Shown here piece after piece: positions 6,991-15,524 of a stretch of 20,293 nucleotides of DNA; the stretch's first letter is position 1, and each line of letters begins with the position of its first letter. The notes beneath the pieces were generated by a model, which was not told the origin of the DNA, did no database searches, and saw only the letters and a list, made by a program, of their open reading frames with translations. Location: positions 1 to 20,293 of the forward strand of contig JBBSHJ010000055.1 in the NCBI GenBank assembly GCA_038253135.1. Reading direction: 5' to 3'. Position numbers and translations under genes: made by a program. The DNA comes from JBBSHJ01 sp038253135. Lineage in GTDB: Bacteria > Actinomycetota > Actinomycetes > Mycobacteriales > QHCD01.

Positions 6991-7860
6991 GTGAGGGGCA
7001 TCCTGCTCGCCGGCGGCAAGGCGACCCGGCTGCGACCCGCGACGGCCGCGGTGTGCAAGCAGTTGCTTCCCATCTACGACAAGCCGATGGTCTACTACCC
7101 GCTGGCGACGCTGATGCGGGCCGGCATCCGCGAGGTTCTGCTGATCTGCGCGCCGGACTGGCGGGATCGCTTCGAGCGGCTGTTCGGTGACGGATCCCAG
7201 CTGGGTCTGCGGATCGACTACGTCGTGCAGGACGCCGCCAACGGCATCGCCGAGGCGTTGCTCCTCGGCGCGGACTTCGTCGGCGAGGAACCCTTCGCGC
7301 TGGTCCTCGGCGACAACCTGTTCCACGGGATCGACCCGCTGCTGCGGGATGCCGCCGGCCACACCGAGGGCTGCACGCTGTTCGGCTGCGAGGTCAATGA
7401 CCCCGAGGCCTACGGCGTGATCGAGACCGACGGCTCCGGCCGGATCGTCGGCATTGCAGAGAAACCGGAGCACCCGCGGAGCCGGATGGTCGTCACCGGG
7501 CTGTATTTCTACGACCGGCAGGCGGTGCATTTTGCCCGCAGGCTGACCCCGTCCGCCCGCGGGGAGCTGGAGATCACCGACGTCAACAATGCCTACGTAC
7601 GCTCGGGCCAGGCCAAGCTCGCGTCGCTCGGGCCGGGCGCGGCCTGGCTGGACATGGGCACGCACGAGAGCCTGCTCGAGGCGGGCCAGTTCGTGCAGGT
7701 CCTCGAGCACCGGCAGGGCCTGGCCGTCGCGTGCCTCGAGGAGATCGCGCTCGCTCAGGGGTGGATCGACGCCCCGGCGGCGCGGGCGCTGGGCGAGGCG
7801 CAGTCGGCGTCCGCCTACGGCCGGTACGTCGTCGCCGCGGCCGACCGCGTCGTGCGCTGA
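6991..7860 (+). CDS. rmlA: Glucose-1-phosphate thymidylyltransferase (RmlA)
   Basis: A 289-residue nucleotidyltransferase that makes dTDP-glucose from dTTP and glucose-1-phosphate, the first step to dTDP-rhamnose and other dTDP-sugars. It begins with RGILLAGGKATRLRPAT, a variant of the usual GGxGTRLxP nucleotide loop (Ala at position 11 in place of Gly). KQLLPIYDKPMVYYPL (23-38), metal-binding Asp108 in VLGDNLFHG, IAEKPEHP (155-162) and TGLYFYD are all present. Length is standard. The start is GTG 6991 because the conserved protein begins there; there is no good Shine-Dalgarno. No rmlB, rmlC or rmlD lies in the window, so partners are elsewhere. It is convergent with htpX, with 10 bases between stops. 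Confidence 0.92.
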   Translation: MRGILLAGGKATRLRPATAAVCKQLLPIYDKPMVYYPLATLMRAGIREVLLICAPDWRDRFERLFGDGSQLGLRIDYVVQDAANGIAEALLLGADFVGEEPFALVLGDNLFHGIDPLLRDAAGHTEGCTLFGCEVNDPEAYGVIETDGSGRIVGIAEKPEHPRSRMVVTGLYFYDRQAVHFARRLTPSARGELEITDVNNAYVRSGQAKLASLGPGAAWLDMGTHESLLEAGQFVQVLEHRQGLAVACLEEIALAQGWIDAPAARALGEAQSASAYGRYVVAAADRVVR

Positions 7861-7870
7861 GCGGACCGGC

Positions 7871-8743
7871 TCAGTGCTGACCGGCCTTGGCGGCCATCTC
7901 CTCGAGCCGGCGGATCCGCTCGGTCATCGGCGGGTGGGTCGAGAACAGCTTGCCCAGGCCCTCGGCGCGGAACGGGTTGGCGATCATCAGCGAGGAGGTC
8001 GACAGGAGCGACTGGTCCTGCGGTAGCGGCAGCGCCGCCGTGCCGAGCTCCAGCTTGCGCAGGGCCGAGGCGAGCGCCAGCGGGTCATCGGTCAGCCGGG
8101 CTCCGGACGCGTCGGCCTGAAACTCCCGGCTCCGGCTGATCGCCAGCTGCACCACGGTCGCGGCGATCGGCCCGAGCAGCATCAGCAGCAGCCCGGTGAG
8201 GGCCCCGCCCTCGCGGTCGTCGTTGCGGCCGCCGCCGAACATCGACGCGAACATCGCCATGTGCGCGGCGTAGGTGATGACGCTGGCCAACGCACCCGCG
8301 ACGGACGAGATCAGGATGTCGCGGTTGTAGACGTGCGACAGCTCATGCCCGAGCACCGCCCGCAGCTCGCGCCGATCGAGCATCGGGAGGATGCCTTCGG
8401 TGGCGCAAACCGCGGCGTGCCCCGGGTTGCGGCCGGTGGCGAAGGCGTTCGGCTGGTTGGTCGGGCTGAGGTAGAGGCGCGGCATCGGCTGGCCGGCCCG
8501 GTCGGCCAGCTCCTTGACGATGGCGTACATCTCCGGCGTCTCGGCCTGGGTGACCGGTCGGGCTCGCATCGAGCGCAGGGCCAGCTTGTCGGAGTAGAAG
8601 TAGGAGAACGCGTTCATCCCGAGCGCGAGCACCAGGCCGATGATCAGGCCGCCGGTGCCCCAGATGCTGCCGATGCCGATGATGGCGGCGGACAGCACAC
8701 CGAGCAGTGCCGCCGTCTTGAGACCGTTGAAATGCCGATGCAC
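7871..8743 (-). CDS. htpX: HtpX membrane-bound zinc metalloprotease (M48B)
   Basis: A 290-residue HtpX homologue that degrades damaged membrane proteins. Two N-terminal transmembrane helices (about 9-28 and 31-50) precede the catalytic core. HELSH (133-137) supplies His133, Glu134 and His137, and Glu207 in SREFQADA completes the zinc site. Two more hydrophobic stretches lie at about 143-168 and 181-202. FSTHPPMTERIRRLEEM is the typical C-terminal signature. The start is GTG 8743, with GGAAGG six bases upstream; the open frame extends far upstream but that part has no coding character. It is read away from the Hsp70-like gene, and a stress link is plausible but not shown. Confidence 0.93.
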   Translation of the reverse strand: MHRHFNGLKTAALLGVLSAAIIGIGSIWGTGGLIIGLVLALGMNAFSYFYSDKLALRSMRARPVTQAETPEMYAIVKELADRAGQPMPRLYLSPTNQPNAFATGRNPGHAAVCATEGILPMLDRRELRAVLGHELSHVYNRDILISSVAGALASVITYAAHMAMFASMFGGGRNDDREGGALTGLLLMLLGPIAATVVQLAISRSREFQADASGARLTDDPLALASALRKLELGTAALPLPQDQSLLSTSSLMIANPFRAEGLGKLFSTHPPMTERIRRLEEMAAKAGQH

Positions 8744-9057
8744 CGAGTGCCTTCCGAGTGGGTGCGCCGCCGGCCCGGCGAGCGCTGTATTTGATGACAC
8801 AGGGTTGACGATCGTGGACGTCTGCTGGTGAGGTTTCCGACCGATTATCGACCCGCTGCCCAAAAGCAACGATTCCTTGACCTTCGGTGTTCCTGGCCGG
8901 CGCGTTCTCAGCTCCTTCTCAACGAGTGCGTAGGGAGGAGCGACGGCCTGACCGCACGGGAACAGCGCGCTCCGGCCGTGACTATTCTGCACGGGTCTGC
9001 GGTCGTACCGACTCCCGAATGAAATCACCGGGCCGCCAGAGCAGGAGAGGGGGACCG
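8744..9057. promoter_or_regulatory. Divergent intergenic region htpX / Hsp70-like gene
   Basis: This 314-base gap separates two divergent genes and must hold both promoters. On the plus strand TATTCT (8983-8988) is a fair -10, preceded by GGGAACA (8958-8964), which resembles the -35 of ECF-type sigma factors. TTGACG at 8805-8810 has no convincing -10. I see no heat-shock CIRCE element or HAIR repeat, and no gene. Confidence 0.3.
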
Positions 9058-11064
9058 ATGGCGACGCTCGCGATCGACTTCGGTACGACGACCACCGTGG
9101 CCGCCGTCCGCGTGGACGACGCCTCGATGCCCTCTGGCCGGCGCGCACGCTCTCCGGGCGTGCATCTCGTCACGACCGAGGGCAGCCCGCTCATGCCGTC
9201 GGCGATCTATCTGGCGGACAACGGCCGGCTGCTGGTCGGCCGGGACGCCGAGCGCCAGGCGCGGCTCGACCCGTCGCGCTTCGAGCCCAACCCCAAGCGG
9301 CGCATCGACGATGGCGAGCTCCTGCTCGGACCGACGGCGCTCGCGCTGGCCGAGGTCATCGGCGCCGTGCTGCGCCGGGCCCTCGATGAGTCGCTCCGGA
9401 TCATCGGCCGGATGCCGGCGCAGGTCGTGCTCACGCATCCGGCCCGCTGGAGCACGCGCCGACGGCAGACCCTGCTCGACGCCGCCGGCCGCGCCGGGTT
9501 GCCGCAGCCCGTCCTGATTCCCGAACCGGTCGCCGCCGCCCATCACTTCACCGACCGCGGGGACCGGCACTTCGCGCCTGGTTCGGGCGTCGCCGTCTAC
9601 GACCTCGGCGGGGGCACCTTCGACGCGGCCGTCCTGCGCCGTACCCCCCACGGATGGCAGGTAGTCGCCGAGAGCGGCCTGCCCGATCTCGGCGGAGTCG
9701 ACTTCGACGAGGCCCTGCTCAGGTTGATCGGGCGACGGGTCGGCGCCGGCGATCCCGAGCGGTGGGCGTCGATCCTCGCCCCGCCCGACGCCGACTTCCG
9801 GCGCGCCCGCCGGGCCCTCGTGACCGACGTCCGGGAGGGCAAGGAGTCGCTCTCCCGCTGGACCGAGACACAGGTGCCGATGCCGACCCCGTTCGACGAC
9901 GTCACGGTGACGCGGTCCGAGTTCGAGGGTGCCGTCCGTGACCGGGTCCGATCCACGGTCGATCTGCTCGCCGCACAGCTCGCCGCCGCCGGCGGGCCGG
10001 CCGGGTGGGTCTCGGGCGTCTACCTGGTCGGCGGCAGCTCGCGCATTCCGCTCATCACCCGGCTGATCACGGAAACCCTCGGAGCCACACCGATCGCGCT
10101 CGATCAGCCGGAGACTGTCGTCGCGGCGGGAGCCCTGCTCGCCGCGGGATCGCCGGCTCGAGGTGCACCGCCGAGGGCAGCGCCACCCCGGCCCGTGCCG
10201 CCGGGCCGGCCGTCCGCGCCAACCCCGGCCGTGCGCCCGCCCGCGACGCCTGGCCAGCCTGGAGCACCGCGCCCGCCCGCCAGGTCATCGTCCCGGCCCG
10301 CGGTGCCTGCACCGCCCGACCGCCCGGCCGGCGTACCACCGACGACCGGATCGCATCCCGCGCAGCCGCCCGCACGACCGGGCGGCAGCTCTTCTCACGG
10401 AGCGGGACCGCCTCGGCCACCGCCACCCGCGCCGCTAGATGAAGGTTGGTGGACCACCGGAAAGATCATCGGCGTCGCGGCGCTCGTCGTGATCGTCGTG
10501 CTCGGCATCATCTTCGGCATCATCCTCGGCACCGCCGGCAGCAGATCGCAGGGACCGTCACCGGCGGCCAGCGCCGCGGCGACCAGCGGCGCGGCGTCGC
10601 CACCCGGATCCCACCAGGCCGCGCGCACGGTTGGCAGGGGGCCCGCGCCGCCGGCGACGTACCGCAAGAACTTTCCCGACCCGGCGGTGTGGGACTACGT
10701 GCGGCCGGCGAGCGCACGCTTCCGCTCCTGTGAGAAGTACGACCCGAAGACCTCGTCGACGACGTGCCGGCTGCCGGGCGGGCTGTCCGCCGAGATCGGG
10801 TCGGGCACCCGGCGGACCGCTACCCTGCCACTGTCAAGCGAGATGGTCGGGACCGGCGCCAGGACCTGGCGCGAGGCCCGGTGGGCGTCCGGGACCGGCC
10901 AGGGACGGCTGCGGACCTGGCGGTATGACGGCAAGGCGACGAAACCGGCGCTCTACTGGGACCGCAACGGCGTCGTCTTCGGGCTTCTCACGCCATCCGG
11001 CAAGCGGCCGCCGAGCTCGGCGGTGGCGGAGAACGCGGCCTGGACGACCTACTTCAAGCGCTGA
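9058..11064 (+). CDS. Membrane-anchored Hsp70-like ATPase with extracytoplasmic domain
   Basis: A 668-residue protein. Residues 1-365 are an Hsp70/actin-fold ATPase: phosphate-1 loop AIDFGTTTT (5-13), IPEPVAAA (154-161), phosphate-2 YDLGGGTFDAAV (181-192), and adenosine motif VYLVGGSSRIP (321-331). The usual Hsp70 substrate-binding domain is absent. Instead there is a Pro/Ala/Arg-rich linker of about 100 residues (366-465), one transmembrane helix (about 469-493), a Ser/Ala spacer and an outside domain of about 135 residues (535-668) with two cysteines and a PALYWDRNGVVFGLL segment. That last domain resembles ectodomains I recall from actinobacterial membrane Ser/Thr kinases. ATPase inside and sensor outside suggest signalling or envelope quality control; this is inference. 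The start is ATG 9058 behind GGAGAGGGGG. Confidence 0.85.
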   Translation: MATLAIDFGTTTTVAAVRVDDASMPSGRRARSPGVHLVTTEGSPLMPSAIYLADNGRLLVGRDAERQARLDPSRFEPNPKRRIDDGELLLGPTALALAEVIGAVLRRALDESLRIIGRMPAQVVLTHPARWSTRRRQTLLDAAGRAGLPQPVLIPEPVAAAHHFTDRGDRHFAPGSGVAVYDLGGGTFDAAVLRRTPHGWQVVAESGLPDLGGVDFDEALLRLIGRRVGAGDPERWASILAPPDADFRRARRALVTDVREGKESLSRWTETQVPMPTPFDDVTVTRSEFEGAVRDRVRSTVDLLAAQLAAAGGPAGWVSGVYLVGGSSRIPLITRLITETLGATPIALDQPETVVAAGALLAAGSPARGAPPRAAPPRPVPPGRPSAPTPAVRPPATPGQPGAPRPPARSSSRPAVPAPPDRPAGVPPTTGSHPAQPPARPGGSSSHGAGPPRPPPPAPLDEGWWTTGKIIGVAALVVIVVLGIIFGIILGTAGSRSQGPSPAASAAATSGAASPPGSHQAARTVGRGPAPPATYRKNFPDPAVWDYVRPASARFRSCEKYDPKTSSTTCRLPGGLSAEIGSGTRRTATLPLSSEMVGTGARTWREARWASGTGQGRLRTWRYDGKATKPALYWDRNGVVFGLLTPSGKRPPSSAVAENAAWTTYFKR

Positions 11065-11082
11065 CCGGGAGGCTTCGCCCGG
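11065..11082 (+). terminator. Small hairpin after the Hsp70-like gene
   Basis: CCGGG (11065-11069) and CCCGG (11078-11082) form a 5-bp stem with an 8-base loop immediately after the stop codon. No T-tract follows. It is weak but well placed. Confidence 0.35.
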
Positions 11083-11167
11083 CCGATTACTATTGAGCCC
11101 CGTAGCCGGGAGGGCAAAGGCGCGCCTCGGTTCCCAGTCCCGTTCTCTTAAGGGAGACCCCGTCGCC

Positions 11168-11281
11168 GTGACCACACTTCCCGCGGATCTCCTCCGCTCC
11201 GCTCCTCGCGCGCGCGGGTCGTCCGGACAGCGGCCGGCCGAGGCGCTCGCTGCGATGCCCACGTCGAAGGTCCGCTCGTGA
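11168..11281 (+). CDS. Possible 37-residue leader ORF overlapping korA
   Basis: A short frame from GTG 11168, behind AAGGGAG about 11 bases upstream, reads VTTLPADLLRSAPRARG... and ends with a TGA at 11279-11281 that overlaps the korA GTG start at 11278 (GTGA). The peptide is Arg/Ala/Ser-rich with no recognisable domain. The ribosome-binding site and exact overlap are what one would expect of a translationally coupled leader, but high-GC DNA produces such frames by chance. Confidence 0.3.
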   Translation: MTTLPADLLRSAPRARGSSGQRPAEALAAMPTSKVRS

Positions 11282-13137
11282 GAAAACAGGTCGAACAGAT
11301 CGATCGCGTCGTTATCCGATTCGCCGGTGACTCCGGTGACGGCATGCAGCTCACCGGGGATCGCTTCACGCAGGAGACGGCCGCCTTCGGCAATGACCTG
11401 TCGACGCTGCCGAGCTTCCCGGCCGAGATCCGCGCGCCCGCCGGCACCTTGCCCGGTGTCTCGTCGTTCCAGCTGCACTTCGCCGACCACGACATCATGA
11501 CGCCCGGGGACCGGCCCGACGTACTCGTGGCGATGAACCCCGCGGCCCTGAAGGCGAACGTCGCCGACCTGCCGCACGGCGGCATCGTCATCGTCGACAC
11601 GCACGATTTCACCACCCGAGCGCTGGCCAAGGTCGGCTACGCGAGCAACCCGCTCGAGGACGGCTCGCTCGAGGGCCACACCGTGCACGCGATCGACCTG
11701 ACCGGCCTCACGACGACCGCGCTGGAGTCCTTCGAGCTCTCCCGCAAGGAGGCCGGCCGCTCGAAGAACATGTTCGCGCTCGGCCTGCTGTCGTGGATGT
11801 ACAACCGACCGGTCGAGGGCACCATCGCCTTCCTGGAGCAGAAGTTCGCCACCAAGCCGCATATCGCGGCGGCCAACGTGGCGGCCTTCCGCGCCGGCGT
11901 CAACTACGGCGAGAACACCGAGTCCTTCGCCGTCTCGTACGAGGTCAAGCCGGCCGCCCTGCCGGCTGGCACCTACCGCAACGTGTCCGGCAACCTGGCG
12001 CTGGCCTACGGCCTGATCGCCGGGGCGCGGCGGGCGCGGCTGCCGCTGTTCCTCGGCGCCTACCCGATCACCCCGGCCAGCGACGTCCTGCACGAGCTCT
12101 CCCGGCACAAGGAGTTCGACGTCCGGACCTTCCAGGCCGAGGACGAGATCGCCGGCGTCGGCGCCGCCCTCGGCGCGAGCTTCGGCGGGGCGCTCGGCGT
12201 CACCACCACGTCCGGACCAGGGATCGCGCTCAAGTCGGAGACCATCGGCCTCGCCGGCACCCTCGAGCTGCCGCTGGTCATCGTCGACGTCCAGCGCGCC
12301 GGACCCTCCACCGGGATGCCGACCAAGCCGGAGCAGGCCGATCTGCTGCTGGCTCTGCACGGCCGGCACGGCGAGTCGCCGGTGCCGGTGGTCGCGCCGC
12401 AGTCGCCGTCGGATTGTTTCGACGCGGCGATCGAGGCGGTGCGGATCGCGACGGCCTACCGGACTCCGGTCTTCCTGCTCTCTGATGGTTACCTGGCGAA
12501 TGGTTCCGAGCCGTGGCTGGTGCCGCCGGCGGAGAGCCTGCCCGATCTGCGGGTCGAATTCGCGACCGAGCCCAATCACGAAGGTGCGGACGGGCCGGAA
12601 TTCTGGCCCTACCTGCGCGATCCCGAGACGCTGGCCCGGCCGTGGGCGGTCCCGGGCACCGCCGGCCTGGAGCACCGCATCGGCGGGATCGAGAAGGCGG
12701 ACGGCTCGGGCGATATCTCCTACGATCCGGACAACCACGACTTCATGGTGCGGACCCGCCAGGCCAAGGTCGACGGGATCGCCCGCTCGATCCCGCTGCT
12801 CGAGGTCGACGACCCCGGCGGCGCGGCGCGGGTGCTCGCGCTGGGCTGGGGCGGCACCTACGGCTCGATCGGCGCGGCCTGCCGGCGGGTACGCACGGCC
12901 GGTTACCCGGTGGCACAGGCCCACCTGCGGCACCTGAACCCCTTCCCCCAGAATCTCGGCGACGTCCTCGCCGGCTACGACCGGGTCGTCGTACCCGAGC
13001 TCAATCTCGGGCAGCTCGCCTCGCTGCTGCGGTCGAAATACCTCGTCGACGTGATGAGCTACAACAGGGTGCGCGGGCTGCCGTTCCGTGCGGAGGAGCT
13101 GGCCGGCGTGCTGGAAAAGGTGATCGTGGATGTCTGA
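11278..13137 (+). CDS. korA: 2-oxoacid:ferredoxin oxidoreductase, fused gamma/alpha subunit
   Basis: A 619-residue alpha subunit of the KorAB type, which oxidises 2-oxoglutarate (or a related 2-oxoacid) and CoA to acyl-CoA and CO2, passing electrons to ferredoxin. The N-terminal gamma-type domain (about 10-195) opens with VVIRFAGDSGDGMQLTGDRF and includes FPAEIRAPAGTLPGVSSFQ. The thiamine-enzyme Pyr domain starts near 230 (FLGAYPITPASDVLHELS) and contains FQAEDEIAGVGAALGASFGG and TTTSGPGIALKSE. A C-terminal transketolase-like segment (HLRHLNPFPQNL) follows. The start is GTG 11278, with GAAGG seven bases before it. It overlaps korB by 8 bases. This fused form is usual in actinomycetes. Confidence 0.93.
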   Translation: MRKQVEQIDRVVIRFAGDSGDGMQLTGDRFTQETAAFGNDLSTLPSFPAEIRAPAGTLPGVSSFQLHFADHDIMTPGDRPDVLVAMNPAALKANVADLPHGGIVIVDTHDFTTRALAKVGYASNPLEDGSLEGHTVHAIDLTGLTTTALESFELSRKEAGRSKNMFALGLLSWMYNRPVEGTIAFLEQKFATKPHIAAANVAAFRAGVNYGENTESFAVSYEVKPAALPAGTYRNVSGNLALAYGLIAGARRARLPLFLGAYPITPASDVLHELSRHKEFDVRTFQAEDEIAGVGAALGASFGGALGVTTTSGPGIALKSETIGLAGTLELPLVIVDVQRAGPSTGMPTKPEQADLLLALHGRHGESPVPVVAPQSPSDCFDAAIEAVRIATAYRTPVFLLSDGYLANGSEPWLVPPAESLPDLRVEFATEPNHEGADGPEFWPYLRDPETLARPWAVPGTAGLEHRIGGIEKADGSGDISYDPDNHDFMVRTRQAKVDGIARSIPLLEVDDPGGAARVLALGWGGTYGSIGAACRRVRTAGYPVAQAHLRHLNPFPQNLGDVLAGYDRVVVPELNLGQLASLLRSKYLVDVMSYNRVRGLPFRAEELAGVLEKVIVDV

Positions 13138-14212
13138 GGCACTCGAGCTCGGCCGGCCGGGACTGGCCGGCGTACCGGTCGCGGAGGCACCGGCCAAGGC
13201 CAAGGACTTCAAGACCGACCAGGAGGTGCGCTGGTGCCCGGGCTGCGGCGATTATGCGGTCCTTGCTGCGGTGCAAGGTTTCATGCCGAGCCTCGGAGTA
13301 CGCCGCGAGAACATCGTCATCATTTCGGGCATCGGCTGCTCGTCGCGGTTCCCGTATTACCTGAACACCTTCGGCATGCACTCGATCCACGGCCGCGCAC
13401 CGGCGATCGCGACCGGATTGGCCGCCAGTCGACCGGACCTCTCCGTCTGGGTCGTGACGGGCGACGGCGACGCGCTGTCGATCGGCGGCAATCACCTGAT
13501 GCACGCGCTGCGCCGCAACGTCAACGTGAACATCCTGCTGTTCAACAACCGCATCTACGGGCTGACCAAGGGTCAGTACTCCCCCACCTCCGAGCTCGGC
13601 AAGCGGACGAAGTCGACGCCGGTGGGCTCGCTTGATTTCCCGATCAACCCGATCTCGCTGGCGCTGGGCTCCGAGGCCAGCTTCGTGGCCCGGTCGATCG
13701 ACTCCGACCGCAAGCACCTGACGTCCGTGCTGGAGGCGGCGGCGCGGCACCGGGGCGCGTCGCTGGTGGAGATCTACCAGAACTGCAACATCTACAACGA
13801 CGACGCCTTCGAGTTGCTGAAGAGCCCCGACACCCGCGACGACTGGACCATTGCGCTGCAGGCCGGGCAGCCGCTGCGCTTTGGCCGCGACGGGGCGAAG
13901 GCCGTCGTGCGCGACCCGGCAACGGGCGCGTTGCGGATCGTCGAGCACGTCGCCGACGACGATCCGTCCGTCGTCGTACACGACCCGACGCAGCACGATC
14001 CGTCCTACGCGTTCGCGCTGTCCCGGCTGGCCGACGAGGCGGCGCAGGACGGCAGCGGCGACCTGCGCTACACGCCGATCGGCGTCTTCCGCGACATCGA
14101 CCGGCCGGCGTACGACGACCTCATGCGCGCTCAAGTTTCCCAAGCGCAGCAGCAAAAGTCGCCGGACCTCGATGCGCTGCTGCGCGGCCCGGACACCTGG
14201 TCGGTCGCGTGA
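13130..14212 (+). CDS. korB: 2-oxoacid:ferredoxin oxidoreductase beta subunit
   Basis: A 360-residue beta subunit, partner of the preceding alpha subunit. It binds thiamine diphosphate and one 4Fe-4S cluster. Cluster ligands are visible: Cys36 and Cys39 in RWCPGCGDY, Cys70 in SGIGCSSRFPYY, and Cys219 in YQNCNIYND. The cofactor motif is GDGDALSIGGNH (111-122), ending in FNNRIYGLTKGQYSPTS (138-154). The C-terminal 100 residues are less conserved. The start is ATG 13130, with AAAGGTGA upstream inside korA. The GNAT gene overlaps its stop (GTGA), so these genes are probably co-translated. No ferredoxin gene lies nearby. Confidence 0.94.
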   Translation: MSEALELGRPGLAGVPVAEAPAKAKDFKTDQEVRWCPGCGDYAVLAAVQGFMPSLGVRRENIVIISGIGCSSRFPYYLNTFGMHSIHGRAPAIATGLAASRPDLSVWVVTGDGDALSIGGNHLMHALRRNVNVNILLFNNRIYGLTKGQYSPTSELGKRTKSTPVGSLDFPINPISLALGSEASFVARSIDSDRKHLTSVLEAAARHRGASLVEIYQNCNIYNDDAFELLKSPDTRDDWTIALQAGQPLRFGRDGAKAVVRDPATGALRIVEHVADDDPSVVVHDPTQHDPSYAFALSRLADEAAQDGSGDLRYTPIGVFRDIDRPAYDDLMRAQVSQAQQQKSPDLDALLRGPDTWSVA

Positions 14213-14670
14213 GCGAGGCATTCGAAAAAGTCCGCGAGGACGGGCTGCAGCTGTCCGACGACAGGGCGCTGATCGACATGGACCGGGTGCACGGGTGGCT
14301 CACCGGCACCTACTGGGCCCGCGGCGTCTCGCGGGCAGCGGTCGCGAAGCGGCTGGCCGGCTCACGGGTCTACGGCATCTATGACGGCGGGCGGCAGGTC
14401 GCGATCGCGCGGGCGGTGACCGACGACGCGAGCTACGTCTGGGTCTGCGACGTCTTCGTCGATGCGTCGGTGCGCGGCCGTGGGATCGGGAAGTGGCTGG
14501 TGGGCAGCCTCGTCGAGCACCTGCAGGGCTTCGGGATCCGGCGCTTCGTGCTGGCGACGAGGGACGCACACGGGGTCTACGAGCAGGTGGGGTTCCGGCC
14601 GCTGCGGGTGCCGGAGACCTGGATGGAGATCGACGACCGGCCGACGCGGCCGCCGGCGTCCGGGGACTGA
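14209..14670 (+). CDS. GNAT-family N-acetyltransferase
   Basis: A 153-residue GNAT protein. The acetyl-CoA pyrophosphate loop is VDASVRGRGIGKWLV (84-98), fitting the R/Q-x-x-G-x-G/A motif A. The preceding beta strand is SYVWVCDVFV, and the C-terminal VYEQVGFRPL matches motif B. Substrate is unknown. The N-terminal LIDMDRVHGWLTGTYWARG is typical of a small subgroup of bacterial GNATs often annotated only as acetyltransferase. The start is GTG 14209, overlapping the korB stop. It is followed two bases after its stop by the SDR gene. The tight packing may reflect shared expression only. Confidence 0.88.
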   Translation: MSEAFEKVREDGLQLSDDRALIDMDRVHGWLTGTYWARGVSRAAVAKRLAGSRVYGIYDGGRQVAIARAVTDDASYVWVCDVFVDASVRGRGIGKWLVGSLVEHLQGFGIRRFVLATRDAHGVYEQVGFRPLRVPETWMEIDDRPTRPPASGD

Positions 14671-14672
14671 GT

Positions 14673-15524
14673 ATGGGTCACGGCGGCCGGCTCGCGGCGC
14701 GCCTGCTGCTGCCGCGCGGGCTCCGGGATCCGGTCACGCTGCGGGCGGCCGTCTCCGGGCGCACCGTACTCATCACCGGCGCGTCGTACGGCGTCGGTGC
14801 GGCGACCGCGGAACTCTTCGGGGCGGCGGGCGCGCGGATCCTGCTGCTGGCGCGGACCGCCGACCGGCTCGACGAGGTGGGCGCGGCCGTCGAGGCCGCC
14901 GGCGGCACGGCGTACCCGTATCGGGTGGACCTGTCCAATCTCGACGCGGTCGGCGAGACCTCGGCGCGGATCCGCGCCGAGCACCGGGTCGACGTCGTGG
15001 TCAGTAACGCCGGCAAGTCGATCCACCGCTCGGTGCACGATTCCTATGACCGGTTCCACGACGTGACGCGAACGATCGAGGTCAATTATCTGGGCCCGGT
15101 GCGGCTGCTGCTCGACCTGATCCCCGGGATGCGGGAACGCGGCGGGCATCTGGTCAACGTGTCCAGCGCCGGAGTGCGGTTGCCGCCCGCGCCGGGGTGG
15201 GCGGCCTACGAGGCGTCGAAGGCTGCTTTCGACAAGTGGTTTCGCAGCATCGCGCACGAATTGCCCGCCGACCACATCACCGCGACCACCGTGTATCTGC
15301 CCCTGGTGAACAACCGGATGAGCGCGCCGACCGCGGCCACCCGGCGGATGCCCGGCCTGTCGAACGCGCAGGCCGCGGGTCTGCTGGCGCGGGCGGTGGT
15401 TACCCGGCCGCGGACGATCTCGCCGTGGTGGCTGCCCGCCGGCGAGACGGTTTCCTCGGCGGCGCGCGGCCCGATCGAGCGCGCCATGACCAGGATGATG
15501 GCAGCACCACCGGGGCGCCATTGA
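14673..15524 (+). CDS. Short-chain dehydrogenase/reductase (classical SDR)
   Basis: A 283-residue Rossmann-fold NAD(P)-dependent oxidoreductase. The cofactor loop is TGASYGVG (35-42), with NAG at 112-114, catalytic Ser165 in VNVSSAG, and Tyr179-x3-Lys183 in AAYEASK. Arg61 after the second beta strand (LLLARTADRL) suggests NADPH. The C-terminus has a long tail after the Rossmann core (PWWLPAGETVSSAARGPIERAM) seen in lipid-related SDRs of actinomycetes, where such genes often lie beside acyl-CoA synthetases, as here. The substrate cannot be read from sequence. The start is ATG 14673, with GGGGA about 7 bases upstream; the two-base gap after the GNAT stop makes it the last gene of the kor unit. 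Confidence 0.9.
   Translation: MGHGGRLAARLLLPRGLRDPVTLRAAVSGRTVLITGASYGVGAATAELFGAAGARILLLARTADRLDEVGAAVEAAGGTAYPYRVDLSNLDAVGETSARIRAEHRVDVVVSNAGKSIHRSVHDSYDRFHDVTRTIEVNYLGPVRLLLDLIPGMRERGGHLVNVSSAGVRLPPAPGWAAYEASKAAFDKWFRSIAHELPADHITATTVYLPLVNNRMSAPTAATRRMPGLSNAQAAGLLARAVVTRPRTISPWWLPAGETVSSAARGPIERAMTRMMAAPPGRH

Noticed and set aside
8887..9057. Upstream extension of the Hsp70-like protein
   Set aside because: The extra 57 residues are Arg-rich and unlike the family; ATG 9058 has a strong ribosome-binding site and leads straight into the phosphate-1 loop.
10834..13212. Very long open frame on the minus strand opposite korA
   Set aside because: The product is Arg/Gly/Asp-rich with no motif, and korA on the other strand has full family motifs; such antisense frames are normal in high-GC DNA.
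13001..14221. Long minus-strand frame opposite korB
   Set aside because: Same reason: korB is clearly the real gene and the antisense product has no recognisable domain.
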